64,000 nt of DNA from Leifsonia shinshuensis (GTDB lineage: Bacteria; Actinomycetota; Actinomycetes; Actinomycetales; Microbacteriaceae): the NCBI RefSeq assembly GCF_014217625.1, contig NZ_CP043641.1, forward strand, positions 1,364,001 through 1,428,000, in the 5' to 3' direction. The notes below the pieces were generated by a model. That model was not told the origin of the DNA, ran no database searches, and saw only the letters and a list, made by a program, of their open reading frames with translations. This document shows, one piece after another, positions 50,564-59,113 of this stretch (position 1 is the first letter of the stretch; each line of letters begins with the position of its first letter). Both the position numbers and the translations under genes were made by a program.

Positions 50564-51646
50564 ATGGGGAAGCACGGCGTCTCGAAGCAGTCCGGTCCGG
50601 CCGTCGTGGTGATCGGCGACGGGGTCGCGGGGGCCGCCACCGCCTTCGCGCTCGCCCGGCGCGGCGCCGCGGTGACGATCGTGGACGCCGGCCTTCCCGG
50701 CCGCGCCACGGACGCGGGCGCCGGAATCGTCCAGCCGTGGAGCACGAGCGCCGGCGGCGACTTCTACGAGCTCTACGCTGCGGGCGCCGACTTCTATCCG
50801 GAGCTCATCGAGCGGCTCGCCGAGGCGGGGGTGCACGACATCGGCTACCGGCGTTCCGGCGCGCTCGTCGTCAACCGGGATGCCGCCGTGATCGACGACG
50901 TGGAGGCGCGGGTGCGCGGACGCGCCGCCGCCTCCCGCACGGCCGGCGAGGTGCGCCGGGTCGGCGCGGCCGAGGCGCGCGAACTGTTCCCTCCGCTGGC
51001 CGGCGACCTCCACGGCCTCCACATCGCAGGAGGCGCCAGGGTCGACGGGCGCGCGCTGCGGACGGGTCTGCTCGACGCAGCCGTCGCGCTCGGGGCGACG
51101 CACCTGGACGCCACGGCCGCGCTCGACGCCGACCGCGTCGTGACCGCTGACGGCGAGACCCTCCCCGCCGACGCCGTCGTCGTCGCGGCGGGCGCGTGGA
51201 CGGACCAGGTCCTCCTCCCGCTCGGCGTCCGCGTGCCGGTGGAGCCGCAGCGCGGGCAGCTCGTGCACCTGCGGGTCGACGCCGACACCCGCGAGTGGCC
51301 GTCGGTGCATCCGGTCGCGCCGCACTACCTGGTGTCCTTCGACGCGGGGCGGATCGTCGTGGGCGCCACCCGGGAGACCGGGTCGGGCTTCGACGCTCGC
51401 GTGACAGCGGCGGGGACGCGGCAGGTGCTGGAGGACGCGCTCGCGGTCGCGCCCGGCCTCGCGGACGCGACGGTCATCGAGACGCGCGTGGGGCTGCGTC
51501 CGCTGCCGGACGGCGACCTCCCGACCGCCGGGCCCGTGGACGACCGGCCGGGCCTGTTCGTCAACACCGGTTTCGGCGCCGGCGGGCTCACGATGGGTCC
51601 GCTCATCGGCGACCTGCTCGCGGAGCGCGTACTCGGATCCCTGTGA
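50564..51646 (+). CDS. FAD-dependent oxidoreductase, D-amino-acid-oxidase type
   Basis: The 360-residue flavoprotein has the N-terminal FAD motif VVVIGDGVAGAATAFALARRGAAVTIVD and the DAO-fold segments GAGIVQPWS, PAVVVAAGAWTDQ-like DAVVVAAGAWTDQV and PVEPQRGQLVHL. It ends with the C-terminal FAD contact TGFGAGGLTMGP. Members oxidise amines or amino acids such as glycine, sarcosine or D-amino acids; the substrate is not evident. The ATG at 50564 fits the family; five further codons upstream add an ATG without ribosome site. It is divergent from the Clp gene. Confidence 0.88.
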   Translation: MGKHGVSKQSGPAVVVIGDGVAGAATAFALARRGAAVTIVDAGLPGRATDAGAGIVQPWSTSAGGDFYELYAAGADFYPELIERLAEAGVHDIGYRRSGALVVNRDAAVIDDVEARVRGRAAASRTAGEVRRVGAAEARELFPPLAGDLHGLHIAGGARVDGRALRTGLLDAAVALGATHLDATAALDADRVVTADGETLPADAVVVAAGAWTDQVLLPLGVRVPVEPQRGQLVHLRVDADTREWPSVHPVAPHYLVSFDAGRIVVGATRETGSGFDARVTAAGTRQVLEDALAVAPGLADATVIETRVGLRPLPDGDLPTAGPVDDRPGLFVNTGFGAGGLTMGPLIGDLLAERVLGSL

Positions 51647-51711
51647 TGACAGGCGTCCTGGCCTGACCGGGATCCTGGCCTGACCGCGATCCTGGCCTGA
51701 CCGCCCTGTCA
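51647..51711. repeat. Three 17-bp tandem copies inside a 7-bp inverted pair
   Basis: GATCCTGGCCTGACCGC occurs perfectly at 51671-51687 and 51688-51704 and with changes at 51654-51670. TGACAGG at 51647-51653 and CCTGTCA at 51705-51711 flank the array as an exact inverted pair. The block starts right after the stop of the flavoprotein gene and ends 57 bases before the next start, so it could be a terminator, an attenuator or a protein-binding array. Confidence 0.8.
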
Positions 51712-51767
51712 CCGAGTATCCTTCCGGCGTTCACCGCTGTCTTGGACCTTTCTTGGGAGGACTGGGA

Positions 51768-53363
51768 TTGACTGGGGATCGGACGCTGATTCGAAAGGAC
51801 GGTGCCGACCTGTCTGTCACGATGCTGCGGCCGGCCCCGACGCAGAAGGCCGCGCCCCTCACCCGCCCCGCGGTGCTCGCCGCGCTCTTCGGCGTACTGG
51901 CGACCCTGCTCTCCGCGATCGGCTCCTGGATCCCGTCGCTCTGGGGCGACGAGGCCACCAGCATCATGTCCGCACAGCGCCCGCTGTCGACACTGCTCGG
52001 GATGCTGGGCCAGGTCGACGCGGTGCACGGCACCTACTACTTCGGCCTCCACTTCTGGAGCGACCTGATCGGGTTCTCCCCGTTTGCCGTCCGGCTGCCG
52101 AGCGCCGTCGCCGTCGGACTGGCCACCGCGGCCGTCGTGCTGCTGGCCGCCCGCCTCCGCGATATCCGCACGGCGGTCATCGCCGGCCTGGTCTGCGCGA
52201 TCCTCCCCCGCGTGACGTACATGGGCGAGGAGGCGCGCTCGTTCGCGTTCTCGGCAGCGATCGTCGCGTGGCTGACCGTGCTGCTCGTCGCCGCACTCGA
52301 CCGCGAGCGTCCGCGGGCCGCGTGGTTCGTCGGCTACGGCGCGCTGCTGGCGGTCGGCACCTACGTCTTCCTCTACACGATCCTGTTCGCGGTGGTGCAC
52401 GGCGTGATCGTCGCCGTGTGCCGGGCGCCGCGTCGGACGGTGCGCGGCTGGCTGATCGCGGTCGGGGCGGCCGTCCTCGCCGTCGCTCCCCTGCTCGTCG
52501 TCGCGATCGGCCAGCACCACCAGATCGCCTATCTCGGCGCCGTGCAGCAGCTCGCGCCGCAGACGCTGTTCAGCGGGCTGTGGTTCGGCGACTCCTGGCC
52601 GCTCGGCATCGTCGCCTGGGCGCTCATCGTGCTGGCGGTGGCGATCGCCGTGCAGCAGCGTGTGCTCGTCGGCCGGGCACGCGGCGAGCGGTTCCTCGGC
52701 CGCCCGGCCTCGCGCGTGCCCTCGCTCGTCGGCGTCGCCGCGCTCTGGCTGCTCCTCCCGCCCGCCATCCTGATCGCCGTGCAGCCGGTCGTCCCCGACT
52801 TCACCGCACGCTATGTGTCCTACTGCGCCCCGGCGGCGGCGCTCCTGATCGCCTGCGGCGTGGACGATGTCCTCCGCTGGCGGCGCTGGGCGGGCGTCGT
52901 CGTGGGCCTGCTCGTCCTGGGGCTGTGCGTGCCGGTCTACGTCGACGAGCGGACCCCGTACGCGAAGAACCAGAGCGACTGGGCGGAGGTCTCCGCGGCG
53001 ATCGGCGCGAACGCGCGCCCGGGCGACGGCGTCGTGTTCGACGAGTCGACCAAGCCGTCCAAGCTCCCGCGGCTCGCCGAGCACACCTACCCCGCCGGCT
53101 TCCGCGACACGACCGACGTCGCCCTCCATCGGCCGTTCGCGCAGACCAGGTCCTGGCGCGACTCGGCCTACACTGTGCGACAGGCCGCTGCTCTCGGCCG
53201 GTTCGACGGCGTCGACCGGGTCTGGCTCATCGAGTACGCCCCGTCCCCCGGCTCGGTCGATGACTACGGCGTCGCCGACCTCACCACTCTCGGCTTCCAC
53301 GAGACCACCACGCGGATCGCGACCCATCGCGAGCTGATCTCGCTGTACGAAAGGACCCCATGA
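51768..53363 (+). CDS. Glycosyltransferase family 39-like membrane protein
   Basis: The 531-residue protein has about 10 to 12 membrane helices after a short cytoplasmic start, and a soluble C-terminal part from about 400. The first external loop contains SLWGDEATSIMSAQRP, with the acidic pair that GT39/GT-C enzymes use to bind polyprenyl-phosphate mannose. R-x-PSA (VRLPSAVAVG) follows. It likely moves a sugar to protein or glycolipid on the outer face. I chose the TTG at 51768 because GGAGG lies seven bases upstream. It overlaps the DedA gene by four bases. Confidence 0.83.
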   Translation: MTGDRTLIRKDGADLSVTMLRPAPTQKAAPLTRPAVLAALFGVLATLLSAIGSWIPSLWGDEATSIMSAQRPLSTLLGMLGQVDAVHGTYYFGLHFWSDLIGFSPFAVRLPSAVAVGLATAAVVLLAARLRDIRTAVIAGLVCAILPRVTYMGEEARSFAFSAAIVAWLTVLLVAALDRERPRAAWFVGYGALLAVGTYVFLYTILFAVVHGVIVAVCRAPRRTVRGWLIAVGAAVLAVAPLLVVAIGQHHQIAYLGAVQQLAPQTLFSGLWFGDSWPLGIVAWALIVLAVAIAVQQRVLVGRARGERFLGRPASRVPSLVGVAALWLLLPPAILIAVQPVVPDFTARYVSYCAPAAALLIACGVDDVLRWRRWAGVVVGLLVLGLCVPVYVDERTPYAKNQSDWAEVSAAIGANARPGDGVVFDESTKPSKLPRLAEHTYPAGFRDTTDVALHRPFAQTRSWRDSAYTVRQAAALGRFDGVDRVWLIEYAPSPGSVDDYGVADLTTLGFHETTTRIATHRELISLYERTP

Positions 53364-54037
53364 CCCCCCACGACCTGGCTGCCGCCGGCTCCCTCGTCCA
53401 CACGGGCCTCCTCGACCCGCAGGGTCTCATCCAGGCCGCGGGCCCGTGGGCGCTGCTCGGCGTCTGCGCGATCGTGTTCGCCGAGACCGGCCTCCTGCTC
53501 GGCTTCTTCCTGCCCGGCGACACGCTGCTGTTCTTCGCCGGCGTGCTCACGCTCACCGGCCACATCCCGCAGCCGCTCTGGCTGGTGATCGCGGCCGTCG
53601 CCGTCGCGGCGATCGCGGGCGGCGAGGTCGGCTACCTGATCGGCCGGAAGTCCGGCCCCGCGGTGTTCGACCGGCGGGAGTCCGGCGTGTTCAGCCGGGC
53701 GAGCGTCGACCGGACGCAGGCGTTCTTCGACAAGTACGGCAGCGGCGCGGTCGTCGTCGCCCGCTTCGTCCCGGTGGTCCGCACCTTCGCACCCGTCGCG
53801 GCGGGGGTCGGCCGGATGCGTCACGGCGTGTTCAGCCTCTACAACGTGATCGGCGCCGCGGTCTGGGCCGCCGCCGTCGTGCTGATCGGGTACGGGCTCG
53901 GCCACATCCCGGGCGTCGCGGACTTCGTGTCCAAGTACCTGGACATCGTGCTCATCGCGATCGTCGTACTCTCGGTCGGCCCGGTGCTGGTGCGAGCGAT
54001 CATGCTGCGCCGCCGGAGGTCTCGCGTCGAGTCCTGA
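53360..54037 (+). CDS. DedA-family membrane protein
   Basis: The 225-residue protein has the DedA/SNARE-associated (VTT) domain with re-entrant helices: GVCAIVFAETGLLLGFFLPGDTLLFFAG, GGEVGYLIGRKSGP and VARFVPVVRTFAPVAAGVGRM. It has at least four hydrophobic segments. Family members flip polyprenyl phosphate or phospholipids across the membrane. Coupling by ATGA to a GT39-type enzyme that uses polyprenyl-linked sugars makes recycling of the lipid carrier a sensible role, though this is inferred. Confidence 0.9.
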   Translation: MTPHDLAAAGSLVHTGLLDPQGLIQAAGPWALLGVCAIVFAETGLLLGFFLPGDTLLFFAGVLTLTGHIPQPLWLVIAAVAVAAIAGGEVGYLIGRKSGPAVFDRRESGVFSRASVDRTQAFFDKYGSGAVVVARFVPVVRTFAPVAAGVGRMRHGVFSLYNVIGAAVWAAAVVLIGYGLGHIPGVADFVSKYLDIVLIAIVVLSVGPVLVRAIMLRRRRSRVES

Positions 54038-54074
54038 CCGCCCGTCCGTCGGAGGCTGCGGCTAGCGTAGGGCC

Positions 54075-55178
54075 ATGGCCGTCACCCTGGACCGCGACGA
54101 AGCGCGCCGGATCGCCGTGCGCGCGCAGCGCCTGGACGCCGGGCGACCCGACGGGATCGTCCCGCTCGCCGAGAGCCTGACCTTCCTGCAGCTCGACCCG
54201 ACGGCCGCCATCGCGCCGAGCGCCGACCTGATCGCCTACACGCGGCTCGGCCCGGCTTACCGGCCGGAGACCCTGGTCGAGGCGCTGGAGACCGACCGGC
54301 TGCTCTACGAGGTGAAGGCGATGGACGACCCGGTCACACCGCCGTTCGCGATGGTGCGGCCGATGTCCGACCTCGGCCTCCACCTCGACCGGATGTCGCG
54401 CTGGCCCGAGCGGCTGTCGGGCGCCCACGCCTGGCTGGAGGCGAACGACGCGTTCCGCCGGGACGTACTCGCGCTGCTGCGCGACCGCGGTCCGACGCTG
54501 TCCAAGGACATCCCGGACACCGCCGCCGTGCCGTGGGAGTCCACCGGCTGGACGCACAACCAGAACGTCACGCGCCTGCTCGAGCTGCTGCAGGGCCGAG
54601 GCGAGGTCGCGGTCGCCGGCCGGATCGGGCGGCAGCGCGCCTGGGACCTGGGCGAGCGCGTCTACCCGGCGGGCATAGCGGTGGTGCCGGAGGCGGAGGC
54701 CGCCCGGCTGCGCGACGAGCGCCGGCTGCGCTCGCTCGGCATCGCCCGCCGCGCCCTGGTCGGCGAGGCGGGCGAGCCGGCGACCGTCGAGGGCAGCGCC
54801 CTGGAGTGGCGGGTGGACCCGGCCGCCGTCGGCCTCCCGTTCACCGGCCGCACCGCGCTGCTGTCGCCGTTCGACCGGCTGGTGCACGACCGGGTCCGCA
54901 CCAACGACCTCTTCGGGTTCGAGTACCTGCTGGAGATGTACAAGCCCGCCGCCAAACGCCGCTGGGGCTACTTCGCGCTGCCGATCCTGCACGGCGACCG
55001 ACTGATCGGCAAGCTCGACGCCGCCGCCGACCGCAAGTCCGGCGTCCTGCACGTGACGGCCATCCACGAGGACGGCCCGCTCTCGCCCGAGACCCGGGAC
55101 GCCGTGCGCACCGAAATCGACGCGCTCGCCGCCTGGCTCACCCTCACCCCCGAGTATCCGTCGCCGAGGGGCACGTAA
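54075..55178 (+). CDS. Winged-helix DNA glycosylase of the YcaQ/AlkZ family
   Basis: The 367-residue protein matches the HTH_42 family, whose members unhook DNA crosslinks or remove bulky alkyl bases. The catalytic QxD is visible as LQLD (Gln39, Asp41). This is the YcaQ-type form, whereas Streptomyces AlkZ has QxQ. Other landmarks are YEVKAMDDPVTPPFAMVRPM, GFEYLLEMYKPAAKRRWGYFALPIL and GKLDAAADRK. The stop codon lies inside a long terminator hairpin. AlkZ proteins often sit in antibiotic clusters; none is seen here. Confidence 0.88.
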   Translation: MAVTLDRDEARRIAVRAQRLDAGRPDGIVPLAESLTFLQLDPTAAIAPSADLIAYTRLGPAYRPETLVEALETDRLLYEVKAMDDPVTPPFAMVRPMSDLGLHLDRMSRWPERLSGAHAWLEANDAFRRDVLALLRDRGPTLSKDIPDTAAVPWESTGWTHNQNVTRLLELLQGRGEVAVAGRIGRQRAWDLGERVYPAGIAVVPEAEAARLRDERRLRSLGIARRALVGEAGEPATVEGSALEWRVDPAAVGLPFTGRTALLSPFDRLVHDRVRTNDLFGFEYLLEMYKPAAKRRWGYFALPILHGDRLIGKLDAAADRKSGVLHVTAIHEDGPLSPETRDAVRTEIDALAAWLTLTPEYPSPRGT

Positions 55179-55217
55179 ACGCCCCTAAAACGCGGTTTTG
55201 GGGGCGTTTACGTGCCC
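55169..55217. terminator. Long bidirectional terminator between convergent genes
   Basis: A 23-bp stem with one mismatch (55169-55191 with 55195-55217) closes on a three-base loop. Its left arm contains the TAA of the YcaQ-type gene at 55176-55178. The right arm ends eight bases before the SDR stop. An AAAA/TTTT pair next to the loop and GC-rich outer parts give it the look of a bidirectional terminator. Confidence 0.9.
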
Positions 55218-55224
55218 TTCGAGG

Positions 55225-56001
55225 TCAGGCGGCGGACTCGCGGGCGTGCGGATCGGAGCTGTTCAGCACCTGGACGACGTGGTCGTAGTCGCCGCGGGCC
55301 TCGCCGTAGCGGAGGAACTTCACCCGCTCGACCTGGAGCTCCGTCGCGTCGGGCTGCGTCTCGATCAGTTCCATGACCTCCGCCACGAACTCGTCCAGCG
55401 GCATCGCGAAGTCGCTCTCCTCCTGCCCCGGCATGAGCGCGGTGCGAACCGCCGGCGGCTCCAGCTCCATGACGCGCACGGAGGTGTCTGCGAGTTGGAG
55501 GCGGATGCTCTCGCTGAGCATGTGGATCGCCGCCTTGCTGGCGTTGTAGCTCGGCGTCACCTTGAGCGGCGTGAACGCCAGACCGGACGAGACGGTCACG
55601 ATCGTGGCGTCCGGCCGGGTCTGGAGGTGCTCGACGAACGCCGCGATCAGCCGGATCGGCCCCAGCACGTTGGTGGTGACGATCGACTCCGCCGAAGCGA
55701 GGAAGGCCTCGGGGCGGTGCCAGTCCTCCGCGCGCATGATCCCGGCCATGGCGACGAGCACGTTCAGGTCGGGGTGGCCAGCAAGAACCGCAGCGGCGGC
55801 CTCCCGGATGCTGTCGGCGTCCGCGGTGTCGATGCGGACGGTGTCGATGCCGGGGTGCTCGGCCGCGATGCGCTCCAGCAGCTCGGTGCGGCGGCCTCCC
55901 ACGATGACGGTGTTGCCGCGCTCGTGGAGGGCGACGGCGAGGGCGAGCCCGATGCCGCTGGTGGCGCCGGGGATGAAGACGGTGTTCCCTGTGATGTCCA
56001 T
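55225..56001 (-). CDS. Short-chain dehydrogenase/reductase, DltE-like
   Basis: The 258-residue classical SDR has GATSGIG (12-18), the catalytic serine in VTVSSG (Ser139) and the pair SYNASK (Tyr152, Lys156). The assembly resembles the DltE-like group. The normal NNAG motif reads VAMAGIM. The substrate is unknown. The ATG at 56001 lies 101 bases from the divergent MmyB-type regulator, which commonly controls an adjacent SDR in actinobacteria; that link is inferred from arrangement. Confidence 0.9.
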   Translation of the reverse strand: MDITGNTVFIPGATSGIGLALAVALHERGNTVIVGGRRTELLERIAAEHPGIDTVRIDTADADSIREAAAAVLAGHPDLNVLVAMAGIMRAEDWHRPEAFLASAESIVTTNVLGPIRLIAAFVEHLQTRPDATIVTVSSGLAFTPLKVTPSYNASKAAIHMLSESIRLQLADTSVRVMELEPPAVRTALMPGQEESDFAMPLDEFVAEVMELIETQPDATELQVERVKFLRYGEARGDYDHVVQVLNSSDPHARESAA

Positions 56002-56102
56002 GCCTCCACTGTGCGGGCGTCGCGGCGCGGACGGGAGCGGAGCGCTCATCGGGGGATCCGCGATCCCTGGCTCGGGCGCGCCCGACGTCGGATGATGGTG
56101 GG

Positions 56103-56939
56103 ATGGATCGCACCGCGCTCGCCGACTTCCTCCGCCGCCGCCGTGAGGCGCTGCGCCCGGAGGACGTCGGCCTGCCCTCCGGCGCCCGCCGCCGCGCCCC
56201 CGGCCTCCGCCGCGAGGAGGTCGCCATGCTCGCGGCGATGTCGAACGACTACTACACGCGGCTGGAGCAGCGCCGCGGCCCGCAGCCGAGCGACCAGATG
56301 CTCGCCTCGCTCGCCCGCGCACTACGGCTGTCGGCCGACGAGCGCGACTACCTGTACCGCGTCGCCGGCCACAACACCCCCGACCGGATGGGCGGCGCGC
56401 ACGTCCCTCCCGCCCTCCAGCGCGTGCTCGACCGGCTCGACGACACCCCCGCTCTGGTGCTGTCGAACGTCGGCGAGACCCTCCTGCAGAACCGGCTGGC
56501 CGTGGCGCTGCTCGGCGATCGCTCGCACTACACGGGGCTCGACCGCAGCGAGTTCTACCGCTGGTTCACCGACCCGGAGACCGCGCGTGCGATGTACCCG
56601 GAGGCCGACCGCGACCGGCAGAGCCGCGCCCAGGTGGCCTCCCTCCGCGACGCGTACGGCGCGCTCGGCCCGCAGTCGCGCGCCGGCGAGCTCGTGCGGG
56701 CGCTGCTGGAGCGGAGCCCCGAGTTCGCCGCGCTGTGGGAGCGGCACGAGGTCGCCCGCCGGTTCGAGGACCACAAGACGCTCCTCCACCCGGAGCTGGG
56801 CGCGATCGAGCTGGACTGCCAGGCGCTCTTCACCGAGGACCAGTCGCAGTGCCTGCTCGTGCTGACCGCCGCGCCGCGCACGGAGGCGGCGGAGAAGCTG
56901 GCGCTGCTGGGCGTGGTCGGCACGCAGTCGTTCGCGTGA
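56103..56939 (+). CDS. XRE/MmyB-type transcriptional regulator
   Basis: The 278-residue protein has an N-terminal helix-turn-helix (about 5-75: ALADFLRRRREALRPEDVGL, RAPGLRREEVAMLAAMSNDYYTRLEQRRGPQPSDQMLASLARAL). A C-terminal MmyB-like, PAS-fold ligand domain follows (LVLSNVGETLLQNRLAVALLGD, NYYRWFTDP-like FYRWFTDPETARAMYPE, FAALWERHEV). Such regulators typically repress a divergent oxidoreductase gene and may bind fatty acids. The SDR gene on the other strand is the likely target. Confidence 0.9.
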   Translation: MDRTALADFLRRRREALRPEDVGLPSGARRRAPGLRREEVAMLAAMSNDYYTRLEQRRGPQPSDQMLASLARALRLSADERDYLYRVAGHNTPDRMGGAHVPPALQRVLDRLDDTPALVLSNVGETLLQNRLAVALLGDRSHYTGLDRSEFYRWFTDPETARAMYPEADRDRQSRAQVASLRDAYGALGPQSRAGELVRALLERSPEFAALWERHEVARRFEDHKTLLHPELGAIELDCQALFTEDQSQCLLVLTAAPRTEAAEKLALLGVVGTQSFA

Positions 56940-56980
56940 AGGCCTCCCCACCCGTTCTGATCTGAGCTATCCTCACCTTC

Positions 56981-59050
56981 ATGTCGAAGGACGCCGTCCC
57001 CCGGACTCCGTCCGAACCAGACGGACACGGTCCGGGGTCGCGCAGCCGACGGCGGTGGTGGCTCGCCGCCGCGATCGTCGTCGTCGTGGCCGTCGTCGCC
57101 GCAGCCGTGGTCGCCGGCATCGCCATCGGCCGCTCGGCCCCGGCCGCCGCGCTGACGCTCGTGCCGGCCGACAAGCCGGGCCCGAACCCGTTCACCGACT
57201 CCGCCCAGACGGAGACCGCGCCCGCCGCCTCGGCGACCGTCACCCGGAAGACCGAGCAGCTGCGCGCCACCCTCCCGAAGGCCGGCGGCACGAGCACGCC
57301 CGTCGCCGAGGGCACCGCCCCCGGGCTCTACGGAGGCAGCGGGAACGCGCAGGTCTGCGACGCGCAGCGCCTCGTCCGCTTCCTCCAGGACGCACCGGCG
57401 AAGGCCGCTGCGTGGGCGCATGTGCTCGGCATCGCCCCGGCGACGATCGAGCACTACGTCGCCGGCCTCACACCGGTTATCCTCAACAGCGACACGCTCG
57501 TGCAGAACCACGGCTACCACGCGGGCGCGGCGACCTCCTTCCCCGCGATCCTGCAGGCCGGCACCGCGGTGATGGTCGACAGCGCCGGCCTCCCCCGCGT
57601 CAAGTGCAACTGCGGCAACCCGCTGACCGAACCGAGCGTGGTGTCCGTGCCGTCGGCGCCCACCACGGGTGCGGTGTGGCCGGGCTACACGGCAGGCGGC
57701 GTGATGCTGGTGCACGGCGGGACGGCGAGTGGAAGCCTCCAACTCGTCGACCGCGCGAGCGGCCAGGTCTATGCGCAGCCGCTCGGCGCCGCCGCGGCCG
57801 TCTGGGCGGCCGCGAGCCTGACCTCATCGGCCGGCGCCGGCATCGCCGACCAGTCGGTGCTGTGGACCAGTGCGGACGGCACGGCCTGGACACAGCGGGC
57901 GACGGTCCCGCACGAGCTGATCATGGGGCTGGCGTGGGGCGACGGGCGCTGGGTCGCGGTCGCAGCGTCCGACGACCAGGCGACGATCCACTCGGAGATC
58001 CTCACCTCGCCCGACCTGAGCACGTGGACGGTCGCGACCACGGTGACCGGCCGTCTCCGCGGCGTCGGCTTCGGACGGGGAGGCTGGCTCGCGGTCGGCG
58101 ATCCCTCCGACGGGTACAGCGATTCGCTGGGACTCTCGGAGCCGAGCGGCCACGCCGACGTGTATGCGAGCACGGACGGCGCGACCTGGACGAAGACCAC
58201 CACCGTCGACACCCCGGGATCGGACGGGTTCTGGTCGATCGCCTACGGCGACGGGCACTGGGTCGCGACGGCCAATGCGATCTACGTGCAGAACTCGCCC
58301 GTCAACGTCTACCAGAGCAGCGACGGGACCGCCTGGACCACGAGCGGCGCCGGGATCGCGCAGCAGACCGACGGGATCGTCGCATACGGCGCGGACGACG
58401 GCTGGCGCATGGCGGCGTCCACCACCTATCCGGCGGACCCGGCCTCGTTCGACCCGCCGCTCCAGGACACGCTGATCAACGCGGGCGCCGGAGCAGGAGC
58501 GTGGACGACGTCCAGTCCCGCGGCGCTGAAGCAGCAGCTTCCGCACGCCTTGGCGTCCGGCGCCGGGCGATGGCTCCTCGGCAGCGAGGACTCGGAGCTC
58601 ATGAACCAGGGGCACGCTTTCAACACGACGCGCGTGAGCGCGAGCGAAGACGGAATCTCCTGGACGACCGCCGGCCGCATCGACGGGCCGCTCGGCGCGC
58701 TCGCCTACGGAAGCGTGGCGGCGGCGGCGTCGCCGGGGACGACCTCCACGCCCACGGCGACGCCCGCGCCGACCACCGCGCCCAGCGCCGGCGGCTCGGG
58801 CGGGACGCCCGACTGCACCGCCGCCGCGCTCCAGCGTGCGCTCGTCGCGGCGGGGCTCCCCGGGACGATCGGCTCCGACCTGGCGTGCAGCGCCGGCTGG
58901 GCGGCGGCCGGCGTCAACCATCCCGAGTCCCAGACGACCGCGGTCTTCCAGTGGGTGGACGGCGCCTGGCAGTGGCGGGACCGCACGACGGTGTGCTCGC
59001 AGAACGTCCTGCCGCCCGCGGTCGCGCCGGCGGCCTGCCAGAGCAACTGA
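56981..59050 (+). CDS. Membrane-anchored DUF6777 protein with propeller-like repeats
   Basis: The 689-residue protein has a basic cytoplasmic start and one transmembrane helix (about 27-50). A DUF6777-type domain follows (about 58-225: PGPNPFTDS, GLYGGSGNAQVCDAQRLVRFL, VDSAGLPRVKCNCGNPL). A long region (about 235-585) then repeats SxDGxxWT and GxGxWVAV segments like Asp-box propeller blades. After a Thr/Pro linker the last 75 residues hold three cysteines (PDCTAAALQ, ACSAGWA, TVCSQN). It is presumably exported and sits on the outer face of the membrane. No enzyme activity can be named. Confidence 0.78.
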   Translation: MSKDAVPRTPSEPDGHGPGSRSRRRWWLAAAIVVVVAVVAAAVVAGIAIGRSAPAAALTLVPADKPGPNPFTDSAQTETAPAASATVTRKTEQLRATLPKAGGTSTPVAEGTAPGLYGGSGNAQVCDAQRLVRFLQDAPAKAAAWAHVLGIAPATIEHYVAGLTPVILNSDTLVQNHGYHAGAATSFPAILQAGTAVMVDSAGLPRVKCNCGNPLTEPSVVSVPSAPTTGAVWPGYTAGGVMLVHGGTASGSLQLVDRASGQVYAQPLGAAAAVWAAASLTSSAGAGIADQSVLWTSADGTAWTQRATVPHELIMGLAWGDGRWVAVAASDDQATIHSEILTSPDLSTWTVATTVTGRLRGVGFGRGGWLAVGDPSDGYSDSLGLSEPSGHADVYASTDGATWTKTTTVDTPGSDGFWSIAYGDGHWVATANAIYVQNSPVNVYQSSDGTAWTTSGAGIAQQTDGIVAYGADDGWRMAASTTYPADPASFDPPLQDTLINAGAGAGAWTTSSPAALKQQLPHALASGAGRWLLGSEDSELMNQGHAFNTTRVSASEDGISWTTAGRIDGPLGALAYGSVAAAASPGTTSTPTATPAPTTAPSAGGSGGTPDCTAAALQRALVAAGLPGTIGSDLACSAGWAAAGVNHPESQTTAVFQWVDGAWQWRDRTTVCSQNVLPPAVAPAACQSN

Positions 59051-59113
59051 CGGAGGCCGCGGAGAAGCCGGCGGTACTGGGCACGCCGTCGTCCGCCGGG
59101 TAGCCTGTGCGCC

